In this document: positions 24,555 through 33,187 of the stretch, in pieces | Layout: each line of letters opens with the position of its first letter | How positions within the stretch are numbered: position 1 is the first letter of the stretch | Assembly (NCBI RefSeq): GCF_014357575.1 | Contig: NZ_JACONW010000034.1 | Location: forward strand, 1-43,915 | DNA length: 43,915 bases | DNA from: Pseudomonas folii | GTDB taxonomy: Bacteria > Pseudomonadota > Gammaproteobacteria > Pseudomonadales > Pseudomonadaceae | Direction: 5' to 3' | Notes under the pieces: model-generated | Seen by the model: the letters and a program-made list of their open reading frames with translations, nothing else | Database searches by the model: none | What the model was told of the DNA's origin: nothing | Program-made: the position numbers and the translations under genes

Positions 24555-24596
24555 TTCCCGATAAATGACACGCTGTCGCCCAGCAAACAGTGGACT

Positions 24597-24685
24597 CTGT
24601 AGTGAGCTTGCTCGCGATAGCGTCAGTTCAGGCAACCAGTTCGTCGATTAAAAAACCGAATTCGCGAGCAAGCTCGCTCCTACAG
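24597..24685. repeat. REP-type inverted repeat between convergent genes
   Basis: Arms CTGTAGTGAGCTTGCTCGCGA (24597-24617) and the near-complement at 24662-24685 (TCGCGAGCAAGCTCGC then TCCTACAG). It belongs to a different REP family from the GGGAGCGG one. It lies between the ends of the receiver gene and the FixJ-type regulator. Confidence 0.8.
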
Positions 24686-24798
24686 GTCTTGTGTTTGCTT
24701 CGCGACAGCGTGGTGTCAGCGACACTGGGGTGACTTCCTCAGGATGTGCGTGTCGATCCAGCGGGGCATGCTTTGTTTGATGGGCACCCATCTGCAGA

Positions 24799-25452
24799 TC
24801 ACTTCCCCAATTCCAGCGTCTCTGCCATGCGCACCAGCTCCGCAAATGACTTGGCATTCATTTTCTTCATGGCATGCCCACGGTGGATTTTGACGGTTAT
24901 TTCGCTCAGGCCGATTTCACCGGCAATCTGCTTGTTCATCAGGCCAGAAGCCGCCAGGGCCATGATTTCTTTCTCGCGTGGGGTCAGGCTTTCGAAGCGG
25001 GTGCGTATTTCATGGGCGTTCTTGTTGGCCTGCCGACCGCTTTTGTCTTTTTCCAGCGCCGCTATCACCGCGTCCAGCAAGTCCTGCTCACGGAACGGCT
25101 TGGCAAGGAAGTCCACTGCACCGGCTTTCATGGCGCGGACCGTCATGGCGATGTCGCCGTGGCCGGTCATGAACACAATGGGCAGATTGACGTTGGCGCG
25201 CACCAATTCGTTCTGGAAATCCAGGCCGCTGGTGCCTTGCAGGCGAACGTCAAGTATCAGGCAGCTGGGTACATCGGGCCGCTGAAACCGCGTGAAGTCG
25301 GCCACGGAAGGGAAGGTCTCGACCCGCAGGCCGATGGAGCGCAGCAGGCTGCTCAACGCATCGCGCAGGGCTGCGTCGTCATCAACGATGAACACGATCG
25401 GATCGTGGCTGATTTTGGCAGCGCTGAGGTTCATCGGATGATCATCGTTCAT
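24799..25452 (-). CDS. FixJ/NarL-class response regulator with LuxR helix-turn-helix
   Basis: The 217-residue regulator has an N-terminal receiver (D24-D26 pocket, phosphoacceptor D68, MTGHGD and AKPF loops) and a C-terminal GerE/LuxR DNA-binding domain (LTPREKEIMALAASGLMNKQ, then a recognition helix ending VKIHRG). The ATG at 25452 has AGAGG 7 bases upstream and lies 11 bases inside the end of the kinase gene, so they are coupled; a second ATG six codons on is possible. Its target genes are unknown. Confidence 0.92.
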   Translation of the reverse strand: MNDDHPMNLSAAKISHDPIVFIVDDDAALRDALSSLLRSIGLRVETFPSVADFTRFQRPDVPSCLILDVRLQGTSGLDFQNELVRANVNLPIVFMTGHGDIAMTVRAMKAGAVDFLAKPFREQDLLDAVIAALEKDKSGRQANKNAHEIRTRFESLTPREKEIMALAASGLMNKQIAGEIGLSEITVKIHRGHAMKKMNAKSFAELVRMAETLELGK

Positions 25453-26965
25453 GAATTGCCTCTGTTTCTCGGGGGAGGGCAAAAAGCAGCGCGGCTCCTT
25501 CGCCTGGCTGGCTCTGGGCCCAGATCCGGCCACCGTGCGCTTCGATGATCGAGCGGCAGATAGACAATCCCATTCCCATGCCTTCAGGTTTTGTAGTGAA
25601 AAACGCATTGAACAGGCGTCCCATGTCGTCCGGCTGAATACCCGGTCCGCTATCGCGTACCTCCACCACCAGTTCGTTTTGCGGCTCATGGTGCAAGCGC
25701 ACGTTCATCTTGCGCAGGGAGCCCTGATTGCCGCCCATGGCCTGTATGCCGTTGATCAACAGATTGATCAGGACTTGCTGCAACTGAATGCGGTCCCCCA
25801 TGACCCTGGGTGCATCCCGGTCGATGTCCAGGATCACTTCGACCCGTGCCCGTTGAATTTCCCGAGCGACCAGACTCACTGAGTCCTCGATGATTTCCTG
25901 CAGATCCACGGGGGCGCGTTGCGGGTCGGCTTTGCGCGACAAAGCACGAATCCGCCGGATCACTTCACTGGCCCTGAAGGTTTCACTGAGAATGCGCTCC
26001 AGTGCCTGCGCGGCTTCGGTGATGTCCGGTTCTCTGCGATTGAGCCAGCGCAGCGACGCTTCGGCGTTGGTCATGACCGCCGCCAGAGGTTGATTTACCT
26101 CATGGGCGATCGATGCGGCCAGTTCGCCGAGGGTGGTGACGCGGGTGACATGGGCCAGCTCGGCCTGCGAGCGATGCAGCGCTTCTTCGGCCTGCCTGGA
26201 CGCGGTCACGTCCATCAAGGCCCCGACGTATTCGCAGCTGCCATCCTGATCGTAGGTCAGGTGCGCGAGCATGTGCAGATGCTTGATACGTCCGTCAGGC
26301 ATCAGCAGACGATGCTCGACGCTCAGGTCTGGGGTCAGTTTTCGTGCCTGAGCAATGGAATCCAGCACGATCACCAGGTCATCGGGGTGGGTTCTTTGCA
26401 GGACCCGGTCCATGGATGCATGAGCACCCGTTTCGTACTCGAAGATCCTTTGGGTTTCTTCCGACCAGTGCATCTCCAGATCTGGCACCCGAAAGCCGAC
26501 GCTGCCGGTCTGGCTCAGGCGTTGGGCATCGATCAGAAAGGCTTCGTTGCGACGCAGTGCCTGGTGCGCCTCGGCGAGCAGGCAAATCTGCTCCTGCAAC
26601 CGGTCATTGACCGCTTTGTTGCTGCGCGCCAGCACGGTGGTAATCCCGATCGCAGCGATGCTCACCAGGCAACGGGCCACGGCGGGTAACTCGGCGTCTT
26701 GGCCGTGGGTCAGCAAAAAGGAAATGATCGTCAGAAACAGGCAGCTCAAGGCGACGATGGTCAAACCATGGCGACTGAAGATGTTCACCGACAACAGAAT
26801 GACCGTGACATAGAGCACTGCCACCGCAACGTCCAGCGAAGTCACCGTATCGACGATGAACACCGCAGTGGTAATGGCGACAGCGCCCAGGCGAAGCAGC
26901 AAAGATGAGGCGCGGGTGTCGAGAGGCGCACCGTGCCCGGCAGACAACGTAGCGGGTGTATTCAT
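25442..26965 (-). CDS. Membrane PAS sensor histidine kinase, FixL/DctB-like
   Basis: The 507-residue kinase has about four membrane helices in residues 22-115, a PAS domain (about 150-255) with a following coiled segment, and a HisKA/HATPase core. The H-box is AHEVNQPLAAV with H288, the N-box is INLLINGIQAMGG, and the G boxes are RDSGPGI and GMGMGLSI. The H-box type and partner regulator place it in the HPK4 group paired with FixJ-like regulators. No haem-binding PAS signature is evident, so oxygen sensing should not be assumed. The start lacks a strong ribosome site. Confidence 0.9.
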   Translation of the reverse strand: MNTPATLSAGHGAPLDTRASSLLLRLGAVAITTAVFIVDTVTSLDVAVAVLYVTVILLSVNIFSRHGLTIVALSCLFLTIISFLLTHGQDAELPAVARCLVSIAAIGITTVLARSNKAVNDRLQEQICLLAEAHQALRRNEAFLIDAQRLSQTGSVGFRVPDLEMHWSEETQRIFEYETGAHASMDRVLQRTHPDDLVIVLDSIAQARKLTPDLSVEHRLLMPDGRIKHLHMLAHLTYDQDGSCEYVGALMDVTASRQAEEALHRSQAELAHVTRVTTLGELAASIAHEVNQPLAAVMTNAEASLRWLNRREPDITEAAQALERILSETFRASEVIRRIRALSRKADPQRAPVDLQEIIEDSVSLVAREIQRARVEVILDIDRDAPRVMGDRIQLQQVLINLLINGIQAMGGNQGSLRKMNVRLHHEPQNELVVEVRDSGPGIQPDDMGRLFNAFFTTKPEGMGMGLSICRSIIEAHGGRIWAQSQPGEGAALLFALPRETEAIHER

Positions 26966-27454
26966 ATGGACGCTTCATGCCCTTGAATGCTGGCCGACAA
27001 CCGCACTGGACAGCTCTGATCCTTGAATGGGCGCAGCGGTAAAAATAATCAGGACCGCGTGCCGGTGTGAGACGAATTTTAAGCGGCGCGGTTGTTTCAA
27101 CCTATAGTCAGAATGGTTATTTTTGGAACGCTTGTGCTTTTGCTTGTGCTTTGGCGGGCAGTCATGCGGCGTTGCAGGCCCCGCGGGCGCTCAAGTCGTC
27201 AAACTTTCAAGGGGCTGTTTCTATGGCCGGTTAATTGCAGATTTATCATCCACTGCCGATGTATGAATACATGAGCACGGATAACACAGTGTCTGTAATG
27301 TTGCGTGAGCGAGTGAACGTATTATTGGGCGCCGATTAAATGATCCAAGTGATTGTTTCACAAGGAAGTGTTCAATAAGGTTCACTTTTCTCGCGAGTGA
27401 AATGAAGCCCGCTGATACTTGCGCCAGAACTCTTTTGCAGTGAGAAACAATGCA
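26966..27454. other. Gene-free divergent region
   Basis: Nearly 490 bases separate the kinase gene from the receiver-CheC gene. A forward frame at 27092-27274 has a hydrophobic start but no ribosome site or relatives that can be recognised. The sequence is more AT-rich than its surroundings around 27240-27420. The only motif of note is the RsmA-type hairpin at 27359-27370. It must carry promoters for both flanking units. Confidence 0.5.
27359..27370 (+). promoter_or_regulatory. Possible RsmA/CsrA site in the leader of the receiver-CheC/cyclase mRNA
   Basis: CACAAGGAAGUG: the core ACAAGGAAGU matches the ACARGGAUGU selection consensus at nine of ten positions, and CAC/GUG can pair to present GGA in a hairpin loop. 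It is about 85 bases before the start codon, so it would act only if transcription starts upstream of it. Confidence 0.35.
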
Positions 27455-28453
27455 ATGCCGATGATTCCCTTGGTGATTTGCGACGACTCGAACATGGCCC
27501 GCAAGCAATTGCTCAGGGCTTTACCTGCCGAGTGGGGCGTGTCGGTCACGCAGGCGACCAATGGGCTCGAAGGCCTTGAAGCGGTGCGCCGTGGACTGGG
27601 CCAGGTCATGCTGCTGGATTTGACCATGCCGGTCATGGATGGCTATGAGACCTTGGCGGCGATTCGCAAAGAGAATCTCGATGCCAAAATCATCGTCGTT
27701 TCCGGTGACGTGCAGGACGAGGCGGTGCGCCGCGTCATGGAATTGGGTGCGCTGGCATTTATCAAAAAGCCGGCTGATCCGGATGAACTGAAAAATACCC
27801 TGGCCCGATTGGGCTTGCTGGGCGAGCCTGCCCCCGTGCCGACTATTGCGCCCGCCATGACCGGCGCGGTCATCAGCTTTCAGGACGCCTTCCGCGAAAC
27901 CATCAACGTTGCCATGGGCCGGGCCGCAGCATTGCTGGCCAAGGTGCTGGGCGTGTTCGTGCAGTTGCCGGTTCCCACCGTCAACATGTTCGAGGTGGGT
28001 GAGCTGCACATGGCATTGGCTGACGCACACACCAGTGAACGACTGACCGCTATCTGTCAGGGGTACATCGGTGGCGGCATCGCTGGCGAAGCGTTGTTGA
28101 TCTTCCATGACTCGGACATCGCCGACATGGGCTCGCTGATGCATCGCGACTCGGCGGATTACACCGACGAGGAAATGCTCCTCGATCTGTCCACGATCCT
28201 CATCGGTGCCTGCCTGAGCGGTATTGCCGAGCAGATCGACGTGGAGTTCTCCCAAGGGCACCCGCAAATGCTCGGTTCTCAGGGCGGGATTGACGATCTG
28301 ATCCGGATCAACCAGACCCGCTGGCAGAAGACCCTGGCCGTGGAGATCAGCTACAGCGTAGAAGGGCATAGCATCAACTTCGATTTGCTCATGCTGTTTA
28401 CCGAGGATTCGGTAGATCGCCTGACGAAAAAACTTGCGTACTTGATGAGCTGA
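27455..28453 (+). CDS. Receiver-CheC fusion (CheY-P-phosphatase-like response regulator)
   Basis: The 332-residue protein joins a CheY-like receiver (D10-D11 pocket, phosphoacceptor D55, KKPADP lysine) to a CheC/CheX-type domain (about residues 140-330). CheC-family phosphatases use D/S-x3-E-x2-N followed about 21 residues later by a proline; here DAFRETIN is followed by 20 residues and PVP, so one active site is intact. The second pseudo-symmetric site (around LLDLSTILIGACLSG) lacks the E and N. The protein could remove phosphate from its own or another receiver. The start at 27455 is chosen by position; ATG at 27461 is also possible. The cyclase gene follows after three bases, suggesting that it controls, or is controlled with, c-di-GMP synthesis. 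Confidence 0.85.
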   Translation: MPMIPLVICDDSNMARKQLLRALPAEWGVSVTQATNGLEGLEAVRRGLGQVMLLDLTMPVMDGYETLAAIRKENLDAKIIVVSGDVQDEAVRRVMELGALAFIKKPADPDELKNTLARLGLLGEPAPVPTIAPAMTGAVISFQDAFRETINVAMGRAAALLAKVLGVFVQLPVPTVNMFEVGELHMALADAHTSERLTAICQGYIGGGIAGEALLIFHDSDIADMGSLMHRDSADYTDEEMLLDLSTILIGACLSGIAEQIDVEFSQGHPQMLGSQGGIDDLIRINQTRWQKTLAVEISYSVEGHSINFDLLMLFTEDSVDRLTKKLAYLMS

Positions 28454-28456
28454 CCC

Positions 28457-29410
28457 ATGAGTAATCAGATCGATATCAAAGAGCTTCATTGGTTACTGAC
28501 GGTCACCCAGAACATCGACGTGGGGATCGTAGTGCTCGACCGCGACTACCGCGTCCAGGTCTGGAATACGTTCATGGAAAACCGCTCCGGCGTGGTGCCA
28601 TATGACGCGGCCGGGCAGTCGATCTTCAAGTTGTTCCCTGAACTTAACCCGATGTGGTTCAGCAAAAAAGTCGACAACGTGATTACCCTGGGCACGCCTG
28701 CGTTCACCATCTGGGAGCAGCGGCCTTATCTGGTGCGGTTCAAGAACTACCAGCCAATCACTGGCCGGGAAGACTTCATGTACCAGAACACCACGATGTT
28801 CCCGCTGCGCTCGACCACCAGTGAGATTACCCATATCTGCCTGGTGATCTACGACGTGACAGACGTCGCCAGTAACCGGCATCTGTTGCAGACGGCCAAC
28901 AGCGAACTGCAGAAACTTTCCAGCACCGACCGCCTCACCGGCCTCTACAACCGTGGTCACTGGGAAGAGCTGCTCAAGCTCGAATACGCCCGCCATAGCC
29001 GATACGGCGCGGTGTCCTCGCTGGTGATTTGTGATATCGACCATCTCAAGCGGATCAATGACACGCATGGCCACCAGGCCGGCGATAAAGTGATTCAGCG
29101 TGTTGCCGAGGTCTTGCGCAGCCATATACGTAATGCGGATATCGCCGGGCGTTATGGCGGCGAAGAGTTCGCTGTGCTGATGCCGGATACCAACAAGGCC
29201 GGTGCGGCAGTGTTCTGTGAGCGGCTGCGTCTGGCGGTCGAGGCTGAGACCGTGAATTACGAAGGGCACGCAATCAAGTGCACGATCAGCCTGGGTGTTG
29301 CCGACCTCTCCAGGCCGACCACTGAGTACAGCACTGTCATTACATGGGCCGACCAGGCACTTCATCAGGCGAAGAAAAACGGTCGCAATCAGGCTTCGGT
29401 GGACGAATAA
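28457..29410 (+). CDS. PAS-GGDEF diguanylate cyclase
   Basis: The 317-residue cytoplasmic protein has an N-terminal PAS domain (about residues 12-135) and a GGDEF domain with the active motif G234-G-E-E-F238. The inhibitory site R225-N-A-D228 sits exactly five residues before it, so activity and feedback control by c-di-GMP are both predicted. DRLTGLYNRGHW and the IDHLKRINDTHGHQAGD substrate region are complete. There is no membrane segment. It is translated right after the receiver-CheC gene (three-base gap). The cellulose synthase upstream needs c-di-GMP, making a functional link plausible but unproven. Confidence 0.94.
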   Translation: MSNQIDIKELHWLLTVTQNIDVGIVVLDRDYRVQVWNTFMENRSGVVPYDAAGQSIFKLFPELNPMWFSKKVDNVITLGTPAFTIWEQRPYLVRFKNYQPITGREDFMYQNTTMFPLRSTTSEITHICLVIYDVTDVASNRHLLQTANSELQKLSSTDRLTGLYNRGHWEELLKLEYARHSRYGAVSSLVICDIDHLKRINDTHGHQAGDKVIQRVAEVLRSHIRNADIAGRYGGEEFAVLMPDTNKAGAAVFCERLRLAVEAETVNYEGHAIKCTISLGVADLSRPTTEYSTVITWADQALHQAKKNGRNQASVDE

Positions 29411-29462
29411 GGCGCCGATTGCTGGTAGCATCGATGTTTTTCCGGCGACGATCACGGACATC

Positions 29463-30725
29463 ATGCGACCACAATCCACACTCACCGTAACCCCTGTAGA
29501 CCAGCCATTGATCGGGCGCGTGAGCCCGCCGGGCTCGAAATCCATCACCAATCGCGCGCTCTTGCTGGCTGGCCTGGCCAAAGGCACCAGTCGCTTGAGC
29601 GGTGCGCTCAAGAGTGATGACACGCGAGTGATGTCAGAAGCCTTGCGCCTCATGGGCGTGCAGGTGGATGAGCCGGACGACAGCACCTTTGTGGTCACCA
29701 GCAGCGGCCATTGGCATGCGCCCGGGCAAGCGCTGTTTCTGGGCAATGCAGGCACAGCGACGCGTTTTCTGACCGCGGCGCTGGCTAACTTTGACGGTGA
29801 ATTTGTCGTTGATGGCGACGAATACATGCGCAAGCGTCCCATCGGTCCGCTCGTTGATGCCTTGCAGCGCATGGGCGTCGAGGTCAGCTCGCCGACGGGC
29901 TGCCCACCGGTGGCCATCAAAGGGCAGGGCGGGCTGGCGGCGGGGCGTATCGAAATCGACGGCAACCTCTCGAGCCAATACGTCTCGGCACTGTTGATGG
30001 CGGGCGCGTGTGGCAAAGGTCCGATTGAAGTGGCGCTGACCGGCAGTGATATCGGCGCGCGCGGTTATGTCGATCTGACACTGGCCGCGATGAAAGCCTT
30101 TGGTGCTGAGGTCGAAGCGATCAGCGACACCGCTTGGAAAGTCCTGGCTACTGGCTACAAGGCAACAGATTTTCATATCGAGCCGGATGCTTCGGCAGCG
30201 ACTTACTTGTGGGCGGCGCAGGCAATTACCGGCGGCGCTATTGATCTCGGCGTGGCCACCGAAGACTTCACTCAGCCTGATGCGTTGGCCAGCCAGTTGA
30301 TCGAGCGTTTCCCTGACATGCCTTCAGTCATCGATGGTTCGCAAATGCAGGACGCAATTCCGACACTGGCGGTACTCGCCGCTTTCAATAATCAGCCGGT
30401 TCGCTTTGTTGGCATCGCGAACCTGCGGGTCAAGGAATGTGACCGTATTTCCGCGTTGTCCCAGGGCCTGTGTGCCATTGCGCCGGGGCTGGCGGTGGAA
30501 GAGGGTGACGACCTGATCGTCCATGCCGATCCTCAATTGGCAGGTCGCACTGTGGATGCATTGATCGACACCCACGCGGATCACCGCATCGCCATGTGCT
30601 TTGCCCTCGCCGGACTGAAAATCGCCGGCATCAGAATTCAGGACCCGGATTGCGTCGGCAAGACCTATCCCGGTTACTGGGATGCGTTGCAGTCGTTGGG
30701 AGTCAAGCTTCAGCGGCAGGATTGA
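29463..30725 (+). CDS. aroA: 3-phosphoshikimate 1-carboxyvinyltransferase (EPSP synthase)
   Basis: The 420-residue cytoplasmic enzyme of the shikimate pathway joins phosphoenolpyruvate and shikimate-3-phosphate. Residues for binding both substrates are present: PGSK26-SITNR31, KRPIG, SSQYVSAL, DAIPTLAV, LRVKECDRI, DHRIAMCF and VGKTYPGYW. In the phosphoenolpyruvate/glyphosate loop GNAGTATRF the glycine equivalent to E. coli G96 is kept, but E. coli P101 is replaced by F102 and M99 by T100. The protein is free-standing, whereas the housekeeping AroA domain of pseudomonads is usually fused to TyrA, so this may be a second copy. The start at 29463 fits the family N-terminus; the open frame extends upstream into the cyclase gene. 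Confidence 0.94.
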   Translation: MRPQSTLTVTPVDQPLIGRVSPPGSKSITNRALLLAGLAKGTSRLSGALKSDDTRVMSEALRLMGVQVDEPDDSTFVVTSSGHWHAPGQALFLGNAGTATRFLTAALANFDGEFVVDGDEYMRKRPIGPLVDALQRMGVEVSSPTGCPPVAIKGQGGLAAGRIEIDGNLSSQYVSALLMAGACGKGPIEVALTGSDIGARGYVDLTLAAMKAFGAEVEAISDTAWKVLATGYKATDFHIEPDASAATYLWAAQAITGGAIDLGVATEDFTQPDALASQLIERFPDMPSVIDGSQMQDAIPTLAVLAAFNNQPVRFVGIANLRVKECDRISALSQGLCAIAPGLAVEEGDDLIVHADPQLAGRTVDALIDTHADHRIAMCFALAGLKIAGIRIQDPDCVGKTYPGYWDALQSLGVKLQRQD

Positions 30726-30742
30726 GCAGGAATGATTTTGTC

Positions 30743-30832
30743 TGTTGGAGCGAGGCTTGCCCGCGAAAAACGATGAAGCGGTGCATCTGATGAACCTCAT
30801 CGACTGCTTCGCGGGCAAGCCTCGCTCCAACA
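30743..30832. repeat. REP-type inverted repeat
   Basis: Perfect 25-base arms at 30743-30767 and 30808-30832 (core TTGGAGCGAGGCTTGCCCGCG). It lies between aroA and the hydroxyacid reductase gene. Confidence 0.88.
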
Positions 30833-30986
30833 AACAGCGCGATAGACCAGTGCGGAAGCGGGCACATTGAATCTGTCGCATCACTTCCCGTAAACAGCAC
30901 GCTAAGCCGTTGCCATCGTGCTTTCAGCCAATGCTGCTTTGCATCTCAGGCATCATGAATGGCCCCTTCATGTTCAGGACTCATTC

Positions 30987-31913
30987 ATGGCGCTGCTCTA
31001 CAAAGCTGATCCCGCACGGGGCGAACAGTGGAAAGCACTGTTTGCCGAACATGCCCCGGATATCGAGTGGCGAGCCTGGCCGGACATTGGCGATCCGCAG
31101 GACATCACTTACCTGGCCGCCTGGCTGGCCCCGGATGACCTGCAAACCCTGCTGCCGAACTTGCAGGTGGTGTTTGCCTTGTCGGCGGGGGTCGATCAAC
31201 TGGATCTGAGCCGCCTTCCCGAGACGTTGCCGGTGGTACGTTTGCTGGACCCGGGGATTGGTCGGGGGATGTGCGAATACGCGTGCTTCGCGGTGTTGAG
31301 CCTGCATCGGGACATGGTGCGTTATCGACAGCAACAGGTTGAAAGCCACTGGCAGGCGCATCGTCTTGTGCCCGCCAACAAACGTCGGGTCGGTGTTATG
31401 GGCCTGGGGTTACAAGCGCAGCAGATTCTCGCCAGTCTGCAGAATTTCGGCTTCGAGTTATCCGGTTGGGCGCGCAGCGAGCATCAGGTCGACGGCGTTA
31501 CGTGTTATGCGGGCAGCGCACAGTTGCCCGCATTTCTGGGGCAGTGTGACATTCTGGTGTGCGCACTGCCGTTGACTGAACAGACCACTGGCATCCTGAA
31601 TCGTGAGTTGTTCGAGCAATTACCCAAAGGGGCTGCGCTGGTGAACATGGGGCGGGGCGGACATCTGATTGAGCAGGACTTGTTGCACGCTCTGGACAGC
31701 GGACAGATCAGCGCGGCAGTGCTGGATGTGTTGCAACAGGAACCTGCTGACCCGGCGCATCCATTCTGGAGTCACCCGCAGATACTGCTCACGCCGCACA
31801 TCGCCGCCATGACCCAGCCAGACAGCGCCTTCCCCGGCCTGCTGGAAAACATCCGCCGCTTCGAGCGAGGCGAGCCGATGCTGGGCCAGGTGGATCGCGG
31901 GCAGGGGTATTGA
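30987..31913 (+). CDS. ghrA: Glyoxylate/hydroxypyruvate reductase A
   Basis: The 308-residue NAD(P)H-dependent D-2-hydroxyacid dehydrogenase reduces glyoxylate or hydroxypyruvate. It is collinear with E. coli GhrA: VFALSAGVD, the dinucleotide loop VGVMGLGLQAQ, catalytic arginine in MGRGGHLIEQDLL, glutamate in LDVLQQEP, histidine in TPHIAAMT and the terminal GQVDRGQGY. AGGA lies 8 bases before the ATG at 30987; the frame is open for 23 codons upstream without support. A single-gene unit between two REP elements, convergent with the reverse catabolic operon. Confidence 0.92.
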   Translation: MALLYKADPARGEQWKALFAEHAPDIEWRAWPDIGDPQDITYLAAWLAPDDLQTLLPNLQVVFALSAGVDQLDLSRLPETLPVVRLLDPGIGRGMCEYACFAVLSLHRDMVRYRQQQVESHWQAHRLVPANKRRVGVMGLGLQAQQILASLQNFGFELSGWARSEHQVDGVTCYAGSAQLPAFLGQCDILVCALPLTEQTTGILNRELFEQLPKGAALVNMGRGGHLIEQDLLHALDSGQISAAVLDVLQQEPADPAHPFWSHPQILLTPHIAAMTQPDSAFPGLLENIRRFERGEPMLGQVDRGQGY

Positions 31914-31930
31914 GAAGCCCGACCTAATCC

Positions 31931-32017
31931 GTAGGACCGGCTTCAGCCGGGAGGGCGTCATTTGCTGCATCACATATTTCGGGTGTGCAATCTGCTCGCG
32001 GCTAAAGCCGCTCCTAC
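31931..32017. repeat. Degenerate REP-type inverted repeat
   Basis: Left arm GTAGGACCGGCTTCAGCC at 31931 pairs with GGCTAAAGCCGCTCCTAC ending at 32017, with a few mismatches. Same family as 4380-4469, located between convergent gene ends. Confidence 0.75.
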
Positions 32018-32029
32018 GAATGCCTTGTC

Positions 32030-33187
32030 TCAGCGCACCAGCGACCCCAACAAGCCGCCTAAAAATTTCTCCCCGGCAATCATTTGACTGACCTCGATAA
32101 ACTCGTCCGGCTTGTGCGCTTGCTCGATGGAACCAGGGCCGCAGACCACAACCGGAACATTCAGACGCTGAGCGAACAGACCGCCTTCAGTGCCGTAGGA
32201 CACCTTGACGTGGGAGGTGCCAGCCGGCGCGAACGCTTGCAGCATCCGCACAGCTTCGACGCTGGGATGGGTATCCAGGCCGGGGTATTCGTTCAAGGTT
32301 TCGATCTCGATGGCCGCCACTGCCGAGACCTTGCGTGCTTCACGAACGATGGCTTCAGCCTGTTCGCGTAACTGATCCAGAAACAGTCCTGGATCATCCG
32401 CATTGAGATTGCGCAGTTCGAAATCCAGCGTGCAAAGATTCGGCACGATGTTCAGCGCCTTGCCGCCGTCGATGCGGCCGACATGCACCGTGCTGTAGGG
32501 AATGTCGTACTCAGCATCCTGTGCGCCATGTTGTTGCAGCTGCTTTTGGCTGAGGCGCAACGAGGCAATGAAATCGCTGGCCAGATGAATCGCGTTGACC
32601 GCCAGCGGTGCTAGAGACGAGTGCGCTTCCTGACCGCGACAGAAGGTCCGGAATGAGCTTTTACCTTTGTGGCCTAGCGCGAACTGCATGTTGGTCGGTT
32701 CGCCGACGATGCACAGAAACGGCCGCTGTGGCGCCAGATGCAACACGTCCAGCAGGCGTCGTACACCCACGCAGCCGATTTCTTCGTCGTGGGACAACGC
32801 CAGTTGTAGCGGACGGGTCAGGTTCAGGTCGGCGGCATCGAGCATGCAATCAATGGCCAGAGCGATAAAGCCCTTCATGTCGCAACTGCCACGCCCGTAA
32901 ATCCGACCGTCCCGCTCGGTGGCCTGGAACGGCGGTAAAGTCCAGGCCTGGCCCGCAACCGGCACCACGTCGGTATGACCTGAAAGCAGAATGCCCGGCT
33001 GATCGTTGGGTCCGGTGCTGGCGAACAGATTGGCCTTGTGGCCTGTTTCATCCTTGACGATCAGCGCCTCGACGCCCTTGGTCGCCAGTAAATCCCGCAC
33101 GTATTCAATGAGCGCCATGTTCGATTCGGACGATACGGTATCGAACGCCAGGAGACGGTTAAGTATTTCCCGTACACGCGGTTTCAT
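32030..33187 (-). CDS. ArgE-like acetylornithine deacetylase / N-acyl amino-acid deacylase
   Basis: The 385-residue M20-family metallohydrolase has the zinc ligands and catalytic residues H71-T-D73, G-S-C-D103, E135-E136 (SHDEEIGCVG), GEPTN and the C-terminal H in QAHKPDEF. It most resembles ArgE, but its place as the last gene of a transporter/dehydrogenase operon argues for removing an acyl group from an imported compound rather than for arginine synthesis. The start overlaps the stop of the upstream oxidase gene by four bases (ATGA). A long upstream open extension is an antisense-like artefact of the FAD gene. No symbol is given because the substrate is uncertain. Confidence 0.85.
   Translation of the reverse strand: MKPRVREILNRLLAFDTVSSESNMALIEYVRDLLATKGVEALIVKDETGHKANLFASTGPNDQPGILLSGHTDVVPVAGQAWTLPPFQATERDGRIYGRGSCDMKGFIALAIDCMLDAADLNLTRPLQLALSHDEEIGCVGVRRLLDVLHLAPQRPFLCIVGEPTNMQFALGHKGKSSFRTFCRGQEAHSSLAPLAVNAIHLASDFIASLRLSQKQLQQHGAQDAEYDIPYSTVHVGRIDGGKALNIVPNLCTLDFELRNLNADDPGLFLDQLREQAEAIVREARKVSAVAAIEIETLNEYPGLDTHPSVEAVRMLQAFAPAGTSHVKVSYGTEGGLFAQRLNVPVVVCGPGSIEQAHKPDEFIEVSQMIAGEKFLGGLLGSLVR

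Noticed and set aside
27092..27274. 60-codon forward frame with a hydrophobic N-terminus in the gap before the receiver-CheC gene
   Set aside because: No ribosome site, basic low-complexity remainder and no family resemblance; kept as possible but not called.
28493..30016. 507-codon reverse open frame antisense to the cyclase and aroA genes
   Set aside because: Both forward genes have clear motifs throughout; the reverse translation has no domain and reflects high GC codon bias.
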